Shown here: positions 41,758 to 54,331 of the stretch, one piece after another
Numbering within the stretch: position 1 is the stretch's first letter
How the letters are laid out: each line of letters begins with the position of its first letter
Assembly (NCBI RefSeq): GCF_040712315.1
Contig: NC_134018.1
Span: 17,132,835-17,196,834 of the forward strand
Length of the DNA stretch: 64,000 nt
Direction: 5' to 3'
Source of the DNA: Castanea sativa
Lineage: Eukaryota > Streptophyta > Magnoliopsida > Fagales > Fagaceae
Notes under the pieces: generated by a model
What the model was told of the DNA's origin: nothing
Seen by the model: the letters and a program-made list of their open reading frames with translations, nothing else
Databases searched by the model: none
Program-made: the position numbers and the translations under genes

Positions 41758-43357
41758 GGCTAAAATACTATTTTCATCCCTACATTTTCACCTCATTCTC
41801 ACTTTGGTTCCTACTTTTTTATTTTACCGCTTTTAATCTCTAAAATAAAAAAACGCATTCTATTTTAGTCTCTACCATCATCTCACTAACGAAAATTGTC
41901 TATGTGACAGACAAAGTTTACTGTTGGTACACTAAATGCTAATATGACCATTAGAATAATAAAAAAAATGCTTTAAACATTCACATCAGCATATAATTTA
42001 AACAATTAATTTCTCAATTTAACAAAAGAAAAAAAAATAAAAACTAAAAATACATTAATTCATATTTGAGTTCCTCTTTATCAAGAACACACAAGAACAC
42101 AAACCCACAAAATTCATACAAACTAAGAAAATTAAACACAAGAACACGATCTTCAAACAAACAAACCCATCTTAGATCTTTAATTTCTCAACCAAACCAA
42201 ACAACAAACAAACCCAGTGCAATTCCTCAACCATACCAACAACAACAAACACAACTCCCACCCAAATTTGAACAAACTCAAAATATCATTGGTAAACCCA
42301 GCACATCCCCAGATTTTAACAAACTCAAAATACCCAAACTAATCCACAACCACAACACCCACAATCTCTTCCTCCCTCTCGCAACCACAACCACTAACCG
42401 ATTCACAACCATATCCACCACCACCAATCTCTACTTCCGTTCCAACACGAGAAACCCACACCAAAGCTCCTTCAGCCTCAATCCTTCATCATTAACCACC
42501 ACTACCACGAACGACAATGGGTCTTGGTTCTTTCACCTCAAGTTCTTCGCCGCTATGATTGTGGTTTATCTGGGCTTGGTTTGTTGGTTGATTTTCGAAA
42601 AGGTGTCGGTGGTTGTTTGGTTTTTGGGTTTCTCAGATCCGAAACCGCCAGATATGAAGTGGCAGTTCTTTCTCTCTAAGCCGCCTCTGCCTCCGCCTCC
42701 GCCACTCTTTCTTCTTGCTCGTGTCCAACTGGGGTCAGGATCAAACTCAATGAGTGGCAGTTCCTCCTCTCTTTTCCTCTCATCTCTCGGGCTCAATGAC
42801 AGGGGAAAGGAAGAGAGGCTGAACACCAGTTGAGAGAGGGAGAGAATTTAAGCGAGAGGGAGTAGGAGTGTTGGATGGGTTTAATTTTTTTGGGTTTGGT
42901 GTGTTTAATTTTGTGTTGATTTTTTAAGAAAAACAAATAGAAAATGTCAAATAAAGGAAAATACTGTGTTTGTGTTTAAATCTGGGTTGGTGTACTCAAT
43001 GTGTTTTTGTTCAAGATAAATTTAAATTTCAATTAATGTGATTTTTAATTTTTAATTTTTTTTATTTAGTTAAAATTTATAAATTAATTTTTTAAATTTA
43101 GAATATAGCGTGGATTTGACATGGCATTTTTAAATATCAAATAAAAATTTTAAAATATTATTTTAATGATCATGGCAACATTTACTATGCCAACAGTGCC
43201 CTCTGTCTACCACGTAGAAAATTTCAGTTAGTGAGATGACGGTCGGGATTAAAATATAACGCGTTTTCATTTTAGGGTCTAAAAGCGATAAAATAAAAAA
43301 GTAGGGATCAAAATGAGAATGAGATGAAAATGTAAGGACGAAAATAATATTTTCGCC
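41758..43357. mobile_element. Mutator-like element with captured gene-like sequence
   Basis: Long inverted repeats (about 41758-41955 against 43165-43357) begin GGCTAAAATACTATTTTCAT on the left and GGCGAAAATATTATTTTCGT on the complement of the right. Nine-base flanks AAAAAAAGA and AAAAATAAA agree at 7 of 9, consistent with a decayed 9-bp target duplication. The 1.2-kb interior contains a 255-codon open frame and no transposase. It is best read as a Pack-MULE. Confidence 0.75.
42066..42833 (+). CDS. Hypothetical frame inside the Mutator-like element
   Basis: A 255-residue frame. The first 150 residues are low-complexity, rich in Asn, Thr, Gln and Pro. A hydrophobic segment (about residues 160-190) could cross a membrane, followed by a proline run and a Ser-rich tail. 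No family was recognised. It may be a captured fragment of a host membrane protein gene, or chance coding in CA-rich sequence. There is no evidence of expression in the sequence. Confidence 0.25.
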   Translation: MSSSLSRTHKNTNPQNSYKLRKLNTRTRSSNKQTHLRSLISQPNQTTNKPSAIPQPYQQQQTQLPPKFEQTQNIIGKPSTSPDFNKLKIPKLIHNHNTHNLFLPLATTTTNRFTTISTTTNLYFRSNTRNPHQSSFSLNPSSLTTTTTNDNGSWFFHLKFFAAMIVVYLGLVCWLIFEKVSVVVWFLGFSDPKPPDMKWQFFLSKPPLPPPPPLFLLARVQLGSGSNSMSGSSSSLFLSSLGLNDRGKEERLNTS

Positions 43358-43366
43358 AAAAATAAA

Positions 43367-43684
43367 TCTACAAAACTTCAACCATCATGAACCCACCGTG
43401 ACCCATTCCAAAATCAACCCAACCACAAACCCATGAACCCACTGTCACCCACGACCATGGTTGAACCATTAAGAACCACAACTAGAACTACTAAGACCTA
43501 CAGCTACAACTGGAACCACCATAACCCACAACACAATCGAGAGAGTGAGAGAAGAGAGAAAAATCTGAGAGTGAAAGAATAGAGAAAATCTAGAGAGAGA
43601 GAGAGAGAAATGTTGGTGTAGAATAAAAAATTGAGTTTTTTTTTTTTTTAACTTGATGCTATAGTGAGCTACTATAGATAGCAA
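43367..43684. other. Low-complexity intergenic sequence
   Basis: CCA-rich sequence, then GA-rich sequence with (GA)n at about 43593-43608, then a T-run. No gene. Confidence 0.5.
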
Positions 43685-43692
43685 CTGCTTAC

Positions 43693-44287
43693 TAGGGGTG
43701 TCCAAGTCAACCTGCCAACCAACCCACCCGCCCGATCCAATCCGAGAACCGGCCGCCCGACACCGGTGACGGGTCGACGGCGAGTCACCGTCCCCAGAAC
43801 TAGAGACCGGCGGGTCGGTTGACGGGTCTGTTCATGAAAAACAGAGAAAAACCAATCCGACCGCATTACACCGGAAAAAGTCGTCCTTTTCCTTCGATGG
43901 GAGCGTTTCGCAGGTGATTTTAGTCAAGAAATGGCCTAATCTCTGCGAGATTCATCGAGATTCAGCCAGATCTCGTCGAGATTCAGCCAGATCTCGTCGA
44001 GATCTGGCCTGATCTCTTCGAGATCCGACCATATCTCAGCATTTCTGGCTCGATTTGGTACAAATCTAATGGATTTCAACAAGATCCAGTGGATTTCAAC
44101 GAAGTCCGGTGTAATTTTGTAAATTTCAACTCTGACCGAGAATCGACCGATCTCCAGGGAGGTCCGACAGCCCGAACCGACCCCTTTCACCGATCGGCGA
44201 CAGGTGCATAAATTATAGACCCGAAGTAATCGGGTCGGTTCCGGGTTGGGCACAAACCCAACCCGAACCGACTCATGGACAGGCCTA
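43693..44287. mobile_element. hAT-like MITE, 595 bp
   Basis: 8-bp target duplications CTGCTTAC (43685-43692) and TTGCTTAC (44288-44295) differ at one base. The ends are TAGGGGTGTCCA and, on the complement, TAGGCCTGTCCA. Both subterminal regions are rich in CGGGTCGG or ACCCGA motifs. The centre (43935-44040) has short tandem repeats of 'agatctcgtcgagat' type. No transposase. Confidence 0.85.
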
Positions 44288-44295
44288 TTGCTTAC

Positions 44296-45849
44296 TGTAG
44301 CGGAAAGTTAAACAATTTTAGATATAGCAACTTTAGTGTAGGTTGATTTTTATGATTTGAGGTGTTAAAATGGCTTTTTGGCTATTTTAACACCTTACTG
44401 CTTAGATGTGTAATTCTAACTTCACTAAGAGTATTCATAACAAGTGTGCTGAAAAATATAGTTTTTAGCAACTCAAAATACTACTTTATCTATTTTAACA
44501 CTTCATTTTATAATGCACCAAACATCAAAGGTTTTATTTTAGTATTTAACACATTAAAATAATATAAAATACACAATAAAATAATATATCCAACATAGTA
44601 AACAACGACCACTATCATCAAGACATTAAAATAATATTTTTTTAATATAGCTTTGGAGTTAAAGTAAAATGTCAAAAAAGACACTTTATTGTAGCTTAGT
44701 TGTTACTAGTTTTAAGTTTGGCAATTTTAAGTGAGTGTTTGGCAAGGGATTTTAAACAACATTTTTTAGTGTTTAAACAACATTACACGTATTTCTAAAA
44801 CATACAAACAACGTTACTAGAACAACATTACCAAATACCTCCTAAATCTTTTCTTTTTTTTGAGAAATAATTACAACATGCTGCTAACTCCGTAACTCGA
44901 ACTCTTTTCCCCCTAAAGCCCAAACACTTTGTACATGGGGAGGTTTCAATTCAGCTACAAGGCATTTGGCAACACCCCCTAAATCTTTAATAAAGTAGTT
45001 TTGCTGTTAAAATGACATTATAGCATTTTTCACACCTTTGGTGTAAATGTTGTGTATTTCTCTTGTTGATGATGCATTGATTTTGTAAATTCCTCAAGTG
45101 AGGGTGGTTTACTGCCACAGGAAATGAATAGGTGTGCAAATGACTTTTAGCTGGAAAAAAAGCATGCCAACTAGTTACTTTGGTTACTTGTCATTGCCCC
45201 TCATTTTTATCTATTTAATCAAAAAAGGACCTATTGTATCCCCTCTTTTTTTGTTTTTTTGGGTACGGTACCCAGTCAAATCTTAACTGTTCATATTACT
45301 TCCTTCAATCCTGATTGTTAATTAATTTTAGTATGGATACCAGTTACCGGCTAATTTGGTTAGAGTATAAAAAATAAATAAAATAAAAATAAAATAAAAT
45401 AAAGAAGAAGAAGAAAAGAAAAAGAAAGAACCAAAGAGGTTTCAAGCTCTACTGAACGAGAACCTTGAGAGGCGATGTGCCATAGCAATCAACCTATCAT
45501 TACTACACAACAGCTGCCACTGTAAACCTTCTGCCATTGCTATCGGTAAGAATTTTTATGGGCAATTGAGAAACTGTGTTTCTTTTTATTTGATTTGGGT
45601 TTTACTTTTGGTTTAGATTTGATTCGGTATTTCATATTATGGGTTGTGTAAGATTTGTGCATTTATTTTTAATTTTTGGCTTAATTTGGTTTGGGTATTT
45701 TGCCTTTCAATTTCCTCGTATGCCATCACTACTTGTTCCTTCATCGAGCTTGTTGAAAATTTTGTTCCCAGAAACCATGTCTCAAGGAGAGAGACTTGAG
45801 AGGCGACTGTTATGACAAATTGGTCTCATTCCTCTTGTAAGACCTGAGT
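44296..45849. other. Intergenic with MITE-like block
   Basis: No gene. The block at about 44420-44640 ('agagtattca', 'tactttatctattttaaca', 'acattaaaataatat') belongs to the same family as the left end of the element at 54332 and the sequence at 28860-28960. The remainder is AT-rich. Confidence 0.5.
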
Positions 45850-47536
45850 GCATATGGATATTGTGCAGCTTTTGTATTGGGCTTTAAGAAACGAGAAACT
45901 ATTACGTCCACTGACAGCACTGTTGACGTGATCCTTTCTGACCTCCTAACTAATAAAATACTGTTATTAATTAAAATATGATATCATCCGATAATTTTTT
46001 TTTTTATCCAAGTGTAAATAATAATTTTTCGTAGTTATTCACTTTAATACGTCTTTTAGCAAAGTAAAGTGCTATAAGCCAAATCCAAGTGAAACAGATG
46101 GCAAACAAAAAAGAAGGCAGACACAAAAACATAGGATTCAAGATCTTTTTATCCCTAAAAATTCAACCATTTTTTTAAGAGCTTATCTAGAAGGGTCATG
46201 CTAACGAATGCCCTTAGGGCATTGGTTAACAATCCATTTTAGGAAAGTTTTGACATCACTATTATGGGAAATGAAAAAAGTTGTCAATACATTAATTGCT
46301 TTATTTTCTTTTCCCATAAAAACTTTCTTTAAATAGATTATTAACCAATGCCCTAAGGGCATTCGTTAGTATTTCCCTATCTAGAAATCCACGTATTTCG
46401 AAGCTCCCTTGGCCACATCTACAGTGCCAACCGCCCAGTATTTAGGTCTTTCTGTTTCAGTAATTATAAGCATTCAAACAAGATGTAAAGAAATCAAAAT
46501 AAGAGATATTTTTTGTTTTTTGTTTGTTGCTTTTTTAAACATCAAAATAAGAGAGGTAAAGGGATTTCATTTTCAATGAAAGGGAAATTTTTATAAAAAT
46601 CAATGAATCATATAAGAATTTTTTTTATTTTTTAAATTAATGGAAGGGACATTTTTTTTATTGAAACAAAGAGAGATTACAAGGACTGGTTACAGTGATG
46701 AAATTTACAAAAAAGCAAGGGGTGATACAAACCATAAATTTATTCTTACCATTAGTTTTTTTTTTTTTTTTTTCCATTTTCTAAAATGATGTCATTTTGG
46801 TGAACTTAGAGTGTGTTTGGCACGAGCTTATAAACTCAGCTTTTAGCTTCTTTTTTTTTTTTTTAGTTTTTATATACAGCTTTTTAAAACCTCATTTTTT
46901 CTCACATTTTCTTACACTTTCAATTTTTTCCAAGATACAAGCATATTTTAGTATGCTTTTAGCAAAAAAATTTCAATTTTAACTAAATAAATTGTTTCCA
47001 AATGGACCCTTAATGATGCAGATTAGACAAAATTACTAGATTGAAAACAAATAAATGTTAGATGACTAAATTTAGAATAGATGGCCAAAAACCTTGTACT
47101 AGTTGCAACATTTAGAGTTTAAATTTTTCCTCCCAATTATCAAATTATTCCTTCTCAAAAAAAAAAAAAAAAAAAACTATCAAATTATTCAAAAAAAATG
47201 TAAAGGACTTGAAAGGAATCAAAATTAAACAATGTAATCTGTAATTTAGCCATGACAAAATATAACAATGATAATTAAGGAACTTTAGCATAAAGGAATC
47301 AAATTCAAATTTATGTATAGTTCATTTTACTATCTTATCCTTAAGTCAAACTTATTATAAGCACCTAAAGAAAAAGTAAGAAACTGTTTATTGATTAAAA
47401 GACAATATCGCTCCTTTTAGGTAATTGTAAGAAAGATGCCGAAAATCTTTACCACTTCTCCAAAATCATCATTTAAATGTTATCTTAGAATTGACAAATT
47501 CAACTTGAATTTTAGGGTCCATTTGGTTGAGACTTG
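45850..47536. repeat. Duplicated segment, copy B (left part)
   Basis: Colinear with 10160-12430, without the Mutator-like and copia insertions. It carries its own 185-bp MITE at 46193. The stretch 46545-46930 is also shared with copy C at 297-860. Confidence 0.8.
46193..46377. mobile_element. 185-bp Mutator-type MITE
   Basis: Perfect 9-bp target duplication TATCTAGAA at 46184-46192 and 46378-46386. The inverted ends are GGGTCATGCTAACGAATGCC and, on the complement, GGGAAATACTAACGAATGCC, continuing into 'cttagggcattggttaa'. The site is empty in copy A (near 10340). Confidence 0.9.
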
Positions 47537-47915
47537 AGAGACTTTATGGAGGAGAGTTCTGAATTTGTTAAAGTAATAAGAAATGAGCTAAAGTTGTGAA
47601 ATGATTCAAAAAAAATAGTCTTTTCCCCGAATAAGGCCAAGAATTTTAACCTTCATCAACTTATCCTGAAAAGGCCAATGGTATACTTGTAATGTGCTCA
47701 GTAGTTTGGGGGTTGAATGGTTAGGCAGGCGAGCCTATTCAATTGGAGAGATCAAGTATGGGTTGGTATAAACTTTATTATGAATGTGTTTTGTTTGGAT
47801 AATCCGAGTGTAGCTGGAGGTGGTGGAATAACATGAGATGCCTCGAAGAATAGGGTCCGGAGTTTCTCCCACCATTGAAGTAACATTATAACAACCACTT
47901 TCTCATAGCGGACAG
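47537..47915 (+). pseudogene. Duplicated segment copy B (right part) with LINE-type RNase H remnant
   Basis: Matches 27741-28130. Weak W-x-K and G-V-A-G-G-G type residues near 47760-47830 mark the same RNase H-like remnant, with stops and frameshifts. Confidence 0.55.
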
Positions 47916-48024
47916 AATTTACCCCCTCAACTAAACAAAAAGAATATTATATATTTTCTGTTATCTACCGGCGAAAAATATCTTCTTTTTTTTATACTTC
48001 TTATATTTTCAAGGAAGAATACGA

Positions 48025-48195
48025 GAGGCACCTATTTTGGCATAATTTTGTGCTAAAACTCGCTATATAGTGAGTTATAATTATGATTAGTAAAGAGATG
48101 TTAGTAGGCCATGTAAGATAATGCACTTACCAATCACAACTCAATATAACGAGTTGTAATACAAAATTGTGCCAAAGTTAACATCCCTAGCCTTA
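48025..48195. mobile_element. Palindromic MITE
   Basis: The left arm ('ttttggcataattttgtgct', 'aactcg-tata') is repeated inverted on the right ('ttttgta', 'aactcgttatat', 'gagttgtgattggtaa'), giving a stem of about 60 bases around a short loop. Boundaries are approximate. Confidence 0.65.
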
Positions 48196-48199
48196 CGTA

Positions 48200-48981
48200 T
48201 TTTCCGCTCACAATTTTTTCTTTTAACTGATTTTTCCAATTACATGCATCCTATCATTTTATTTTATTTTGAGGGAAAAACCAGAAAACTTCATTAACTT
48301 AAATTGGAGATACATCATGAGCTAAATAGCCATACAGGAAATGGGGAACATCTTCCAACCAAATATGAAGGGTTTCACAATTTCAAGCATACACAGTTTC
48401 ACAATCTCATGGCTCAATCATTTGAAGACTGCTCCATCCATAATAGCTCATTTTAATTCCATATGCAATCCATCTTGAGCATCCTAACCAAACATAGCTC
48501 AAGTTTTGCTCATTTCTTATTTCTTTCACAACTAAAAATGAAGTACGTACTTTCTTCTGGTAGGTAATATATATATATATATATATTCTCCACCAACTTT
48601 CTGCCTTGAAAAGAAAAGGCCGACATTCAAGTCTAAACAAATTGCAACAAAATGGAACGGACCTCAAAATTCATGCTTACCAGTCTTGCCAATTGCCATT
48701 CCAAAATCCTAAAACTTTCTACCCAAAGAAAATTTGGGACATTAACAAATTCTAAAACTTATCACTTTACAGACCCAAGACCTTACTTCAAATCATAAAA
48801 AAAAACCCACACCCATTTCTTTTTTTCTCAAAGAAAAAAAACCTATTCTTTGAACCCCGAAGAAAATGCAGACCAACCAAAATCATCTCCCCAAATTGTT
48901 AGTTCAAAAAAACCAAATTTTGCAAGTTGAGATTCCATCTTCTTCACAAAGCTCTTTTTATCCTTTTTTGTTTTGAAGTTT
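48200..48981. other. Downstream flank and 3' UTR of the DUF4408 gene
   Basis: No gene. It includes a (TA)n run at 48566-48587. The part next to 48981 is the likely 3' untranslated region of the minus-strand gene. Confidence 0.55.
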
Positions 48982-50964
48982 CTATTGGGCCACACCTCCA
49001 CGGCGGATCATCTCCTGGTACTGATTCAAAGACTCCTGTCTCTGCAACCTCATTTCCTCGTTGAACTTATTGATGAAAGCCTCCACTCGCCGGTTCAGCT
49101 CGTCCTGACTCAGTGACGGTTCCCTCCTGAGTCGGCCCGATCCCGGCGAAGGACTCAGCGACGAGTTATTGGCATTGCTTCTGTTGTCACTGAACGTCTC
49201 GGACTTCTTCATTTTCTGAGTCGGAGGAGTGGTAGTGCTGTCGTTCTCGTCATTTGGCGTCGGGTTGCGTCGCACGTGGGATTCCCACGTGTCGGATTTC
49301 TTCAAGTGCCTCGTTAGCGGCATCGAACGCCCCTCCGTTATTGTCTTCCACGTGTTCTCCAACGTCTCCTGCCGCTTCGGCTTCGACACTCCCAATGATC
49401 TCACCCCTGCATTAGTTACCCCCACAATGTTAACTTAATTACCCTTGCTGCCATTACCTTTTCAATTTTGTATTTGCAATTAAAATTAGCTGTGCTAATA
49501 TAATTATAAATTACCAACGAAGGGAAATCCATCATTTTGCTCAAACAAATTTTTCACTTGAATTCTTTTAATAAAAATAAAAGTTAATTAAAACAGTAAC
49601 ATAAGTAAAAGTTAGTAATTGTACGTACAATAGCGTTCATAAATAGTACAATAAACTGTAATAAAATTCATAAACAATAGTAACACTAAGTTGGATGATA
49701 AATATATCTTGCAAAATTAATTATGTCGGCCACTAAATGTATATTTTGCACTTCAATTATTTTGATCCTTTATGATTTTTTAAGTTTTAAAAATTTTGGT
49801 CCTGTATGATTGTTCTATTCCCTTTGATATTTTATATTTCAAAATTTTCATTTTTAATGGAAGATCAAACTGAAAACTGAATTTTTTTTTAAGTCAAATT
49901 AAAATTTCGAAGCCTATAAAAACAGAATAAAACCTGAATTTCCAAAATAAAAATTTTGAACTATAATGAAAACAAAAGTGTAAAATCTCCATATCAAAAA
50001 CAGCTTCGAAACAAAAGAAAAAAACTATTTTAAAATTTGTTTCACATGAATGCCTATTCGAGGGCCAATCTCGTCATTAACGAACTTTGAATTTTGAAAC
50101 TTGAATAACAGTAGCAAATTTTAAAACGACATGAAAATAATGTAGTAGTTTACACTTCACCGTCCAACAAAAATAAAGGTGGGGGGGGGGGTGATGGAGC
50201 CTAAGACCAGTCAGTCCCCCTAGCACACCGTTTCGGTGCGCTGGCTAAACCTTAGCAATAGGTCCCTCAACATTTACGGGACCACCGCGACTATTTCAAA
50301 AAAGCGAATAGTTATTATAATTATTATTAGTTCACCAAATGCAACGGTCAAAATTCCAGATTCGTTCACAACTTCACATGCAACTAAATCCTTAGAGAGA
50401 GAGAGAAAAAAAAGTACCTTCAGGACTAGCTTTCACAGCTTTTCGGTGAGCGAATCTCGCAGAAACCGGCGGTTTCTCATTCTCATTATTCAAAAACAGA
50501 AGCTCCATTGAATCTTTCCTCTCTACCGGCCTCGACACCACCACCGCAGCATCATCGTCACCGCCGTCCATCACTTTCTTCTCCGTCGCATCGTAACCAA
50601 CACTATATCCTAATCCTCCGCCACTCAAAACGACGCCGTTTTCGAACACGTCACTGTAATCGCTGATACGTACGTCATCGGAGACCTTCACAACTGGCAC
50701 AGGAGTAAGCGGAACCGTCTCCGGCGCCGGATCTTCGTCGGTCCTCGTGTGGAGCTTGGAGGAAGCGACGATGCTGATGATGATGCAGTTGATGACGATG
50801 TAGAGGTAAGGAGGCCTCAGCCACGTCAAAACGATGCTCCAAATGGAAGGGACTTCCGAGACCACGAAATCTGATACCACAGGGACCGAGACCTTCAGCG
50901 CCATGGCCATCGTTAACACACCGGTAGAGATCAGAACCAGTTTCAGAGACAGCATAGACGCCAT
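48982..50964 (-). CDS. DUF4408/DUF761-type protein (A70-like), two exons
   Basis: Exon 1 is 50418-50964, the intron 49407-50417 (minus-strand GTACTT donor, AATGCAG acceptor) and exon 2 48982-49406; they join in phase 1 to 323 residues. The start at 50964 (MASML) is preferred over an upstream in-frame ATG because the latter lies before the TATA box. The N-terminus has two hydrophobic segments (about residues 5-25 and 45-75) with the W-S-I/W-L-R-P-P-Y-L-Y pattern of DUF4408. The C-terminus ends with a DUF761-like motif (about residues 285-320: DELNRRVEAFINKFNEEMR). Relatives include the Arabidopsis PAMP-induced protein A70. The middle is Ser/Thr-rich and disordered. The function is not established; a membrane-associated protein induced in defence is the usual description. 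Confidence 0.85.
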
Positions 50965-51076
50965 TGTTGGATTGCCTGTGAATCTGAGAGAGCTTTTCAA
51001 TTTTTGTTTATTATTTTTTTTTTTTTCTCTCTTCGAGTGAGAGAGCGTTGCTGTGTTGGAAATGATGAGATGGGCG

Positions 51077-51084
51077 TATTTATA
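51077..51084 (-). promoter_or_regulatory. TATA box of the DUF4408 gene
   Basis: TATAAATA on the minus strand about 115 bases upstream of the ATG. The leader between them holds GA/CT runs. Confidence 0.7.
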
Positions 51085-51192
51085 GAGGAAAGAGAGGAAA
51101 GGCGTACGTGGTGAAATATGAACCGTCGGATGAAGAAGAGGGAGAGTGAAATGGAAGGTGTGGATGGATTTGGTTGCTTGTGCTGAAGGCAT

Positions 51193-53640
51193 TTTTATGA
51201 TGAGTTTGTGGACAAGAGTTGTTGCTGTTGTTGTAGTAGTAGTAAATGTGGTGCTGGTGGGGCCCAGTAGAGGCTTAGATTAGTGCAAGTGGAGATGACG
51301 AGTAGGCAGATTGTCACGTCAGCTTTTGTACATGTGGCAGTCTCACAGTTAGGTTGCTTGACTCGTCGTTACATTAAATTGTGGGCTATGTATATAGCGG
51401 CTCCTCATGATGTGTGTTACGTCTGATATTTGTACTATTTTTGTTCAGGAATTTCTGTTTTAAATACAACGCTCACAATCTTGTGGGGATAGGAGCGTAC
51501 TTTTGTTGATTTGTTTGTTCAAAACTTTGATCTTGTAAAAGTATAACTATTTAGTTTGAAAAATATAAGAACTTTCAAAGATTGTACCTAAATATTGTTG
51601 GCTTTCTTTTTCTTCTTCTTTTTATAGTGCGTTTGAATGAATTTATTGTATTTTTTAAATGTAAAGGTATAATTATATTTTTAAAATAAACCATATTTTA
51701 AGAAGTTATATATTTCCTCTTAAGATGAGAATAAACTAAATATATGATATTAATAAATAAAAAAAAGGCACAATGTATTTTTTTTTTTATGGGATCATGG
51801 TGTTTATTTGATCTCCAACTGTTTTTGGGAAGCATATGCTTTACACATGATTCAGCCATTTCAATACTCCACCTGTGCAACTGAATCCTAATTCGTCAAT
51901 TGACACAATTATTACGTAACTCAAGTCTTTAATGGTGTCACTTTCCTAGTTGTAGCACTTCTTGCACTCAAAGGGAAACTAAACATACCTATTCAAAGTT
52001 TCAAACATTTGTTCCTCTTAAGTTACAATAAAAAATTTTAAATATTTTTTATTATCAAACTAAGAGATATTAATTAGTGTTCTAACTTCTACGCCTCAAG
52101 TTTTCTCTGATTTAATTAATAATTATAGTTTAGCAGGTGTTAAATGGAAATTCAGTGTAGTTTGGACAATTTCTATTGTTTTAATAAAATTTTCTTGATT
52201 TTCATTATTAAAAAAAAAAAAACCAACTTTCTTATTCAAATGATAAATATAAATAAATAAATAAGAACTTTACTATTGAACTTACAGAAAATCACAAGAA
52301 ATTTTATTACATAAACTTGGATAAATTTATGCATCAATTTTTAAATATTAATTCAAAAAAATTGTTTATTAATTGTTAATATGGTACATGAATATGGATA
52401 TGGTGCATGCAATGCAATTTTCGGCGTGGAGGTGATTTCAGCTTCCTATTTTGGAAAAATGAGCTCTTATAACAAGAAGACAACCGTGTCCCAAAGGACC
52501 CAAACAGCCATTGCCACGTGGATTAATTGCAACATAAGGTTAGTCGGCTCATATAACAAAAGATCAATAAAACCGAGTCACACAGTCCTTTGTGAAAATA
52601 TCTAGACTCTAGATGTTTCAAGAGATTTTTATTAACTTTCTTAATCTTGGGATACATTAATAATCTTCCTAGAGAATCTATACAACACTACTATTATTTT
52701 ATGTTCTATTATTATTCGTTTTTAATGCATCAACCCGTGGGATGTTGTCAGAATCTTTTAAATATTTAAATTATAGCACACATCTGAGCTTCTCAACGGC
52801 TATATTATTTATTTGACCGTTAACTCCGGAGCTGTTTCAGGGTCCTGAATCCCCCGGCCCATTGGGCTTCCCACATGCCCATCTGCTTAGAGCGTGCACC
52901 ACTAGCCGACCACACCACCATCACAACGAAAACAACAAAAAACAAAAACCGACCACAACGTGAAGTAATTGGAATTTTAAAATATTAAAATAGAAGTGAA
53001 AGTCTGAAATGCGAAGGTACAAGCAAAGTTATGGTTGATGCTTATGCGAAAGTTTCATCCATGCTATTATGTTAATTTGACTCAATGAAGGAAAATCTTA
53101 CATTTTATGCCGACTCACCAATCATATTAAGTTAATAACTTTCATCTTCTTCTCTTTGTTTATTGGAGTACAATCCTCGCAAGGTTGCTCTAGGCCACTT
53201 AAAGTGCCTAATGTCTCATCTTCATCTATCGATCCCAAATTTTTTTAAGAGTTTTAAGGGCTCCATTACATAAACAAAAGGCCCTTAAAATTTTACAATG
53301 ATAACTAATTTTTTTTTAAATTAAAAAATATATATGAGTTTTGCATTTTTTTCCCAACCTCCAAGAAAGCTTCTAAAATATAGAGACAATAAAAATCTAT
53401 CATAATTGAAAACCTAAATTGTTTCATAAAAAATTGTTATAAGTGTGTTAAATAATTATTGACAGTCATTTTTTTTTTTTGTAACAACGTAAAAATAAAT
53501 GTTAATTAAATCTAAATATAAATAATTAATTACCAATTTAATTTGCATGTAAAAAAAAAAACAGTGTTTAAACATATATAAAAAGTTAAATAAATAATAT
53601 TTAATTGATACTTACAATATTAAAAAAATTCACTAAAATT
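51193..53640. other. Intergenic, no gene seen
   Basis: AT-rich, 2.4 kb. The first few hundred bases are the upstream region of the DUF4408 gene. No frame or repeat boundary could be supported. Poly-A runs lie near 52210 and 53560. Confidence 0.5.
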
Positions 53641-53647
53641 TAACGCT

Positions 53648-54320
53648 GTTAACTTTAAAATGTATTGAGTCGACCTGAAAAGTCATAACATTTCATAAAA
53701 AAAAATGTAAACATTGACATGTAATCAACAACCTATGAAACTTTCACATGATCACAACAAGAAGTCATGTCAGTGTGCAATAATTGATATTTTTTCTAGA
53801 AATACATTATAAAAAAATTTATAGTTGATATTTTTCCCCGAAATATGTTATAAAAAATTAAAACTTGTTCATTACATTTTGTAAAGGAAATGTAAGCATT
53901 GACATGTAATTAACGACAAATAAAACTTCCACATGATCACAGTAAGAAGTCATGTCAATGTGCAATAATTGATATATCTTACCCTAGAAATATGTTTTAA
54001 AAAATTAAAAATCGAGTGAGTTTAAATGCATAAATCATGTCTGGTGTGAAATTCATGTATATGAATGGTCTAAACTTATAAATCTGTGATCCATAATGCA
54101 ATATGTGACACAAACTTATTTTCAATCATTTTCAAAGGCTATGTGAAGAAAATTTAGTGACAATTTCAAAAAAGTGAATGTCCTTGTAGCATCATATTAT
54201 TATTATTATTTTTGGCTGAATGTAGCATCATGTTATGTTGCTAAGAAAAGGACATTTAATACCATAGCACTAAGATAAAAAAAAGTCGACCCTGAAAACT
54301 CGTTCATAACATTTCATAAA
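53648..54320. repeat. Direct repeat, copy 1, with internal repetition
   Basis: Matches 55575-56225 almost base for base ('aaaatgtattgagtcgacct', 'atgaatggtctaaactta'). Inside, a unit of about 170-190 bases occurs twice (about 53680-53860 and 53870-54010), each with 'acatgtaat', 'acatgatcaca' and 'aagaagtcatgtca'. The last 45 bases repeat the start of the unit, so this was a tandem array before the element at 54332 split it. Confidence 0.8.
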
Positions 54321-54331
54321 GAGAACATATT

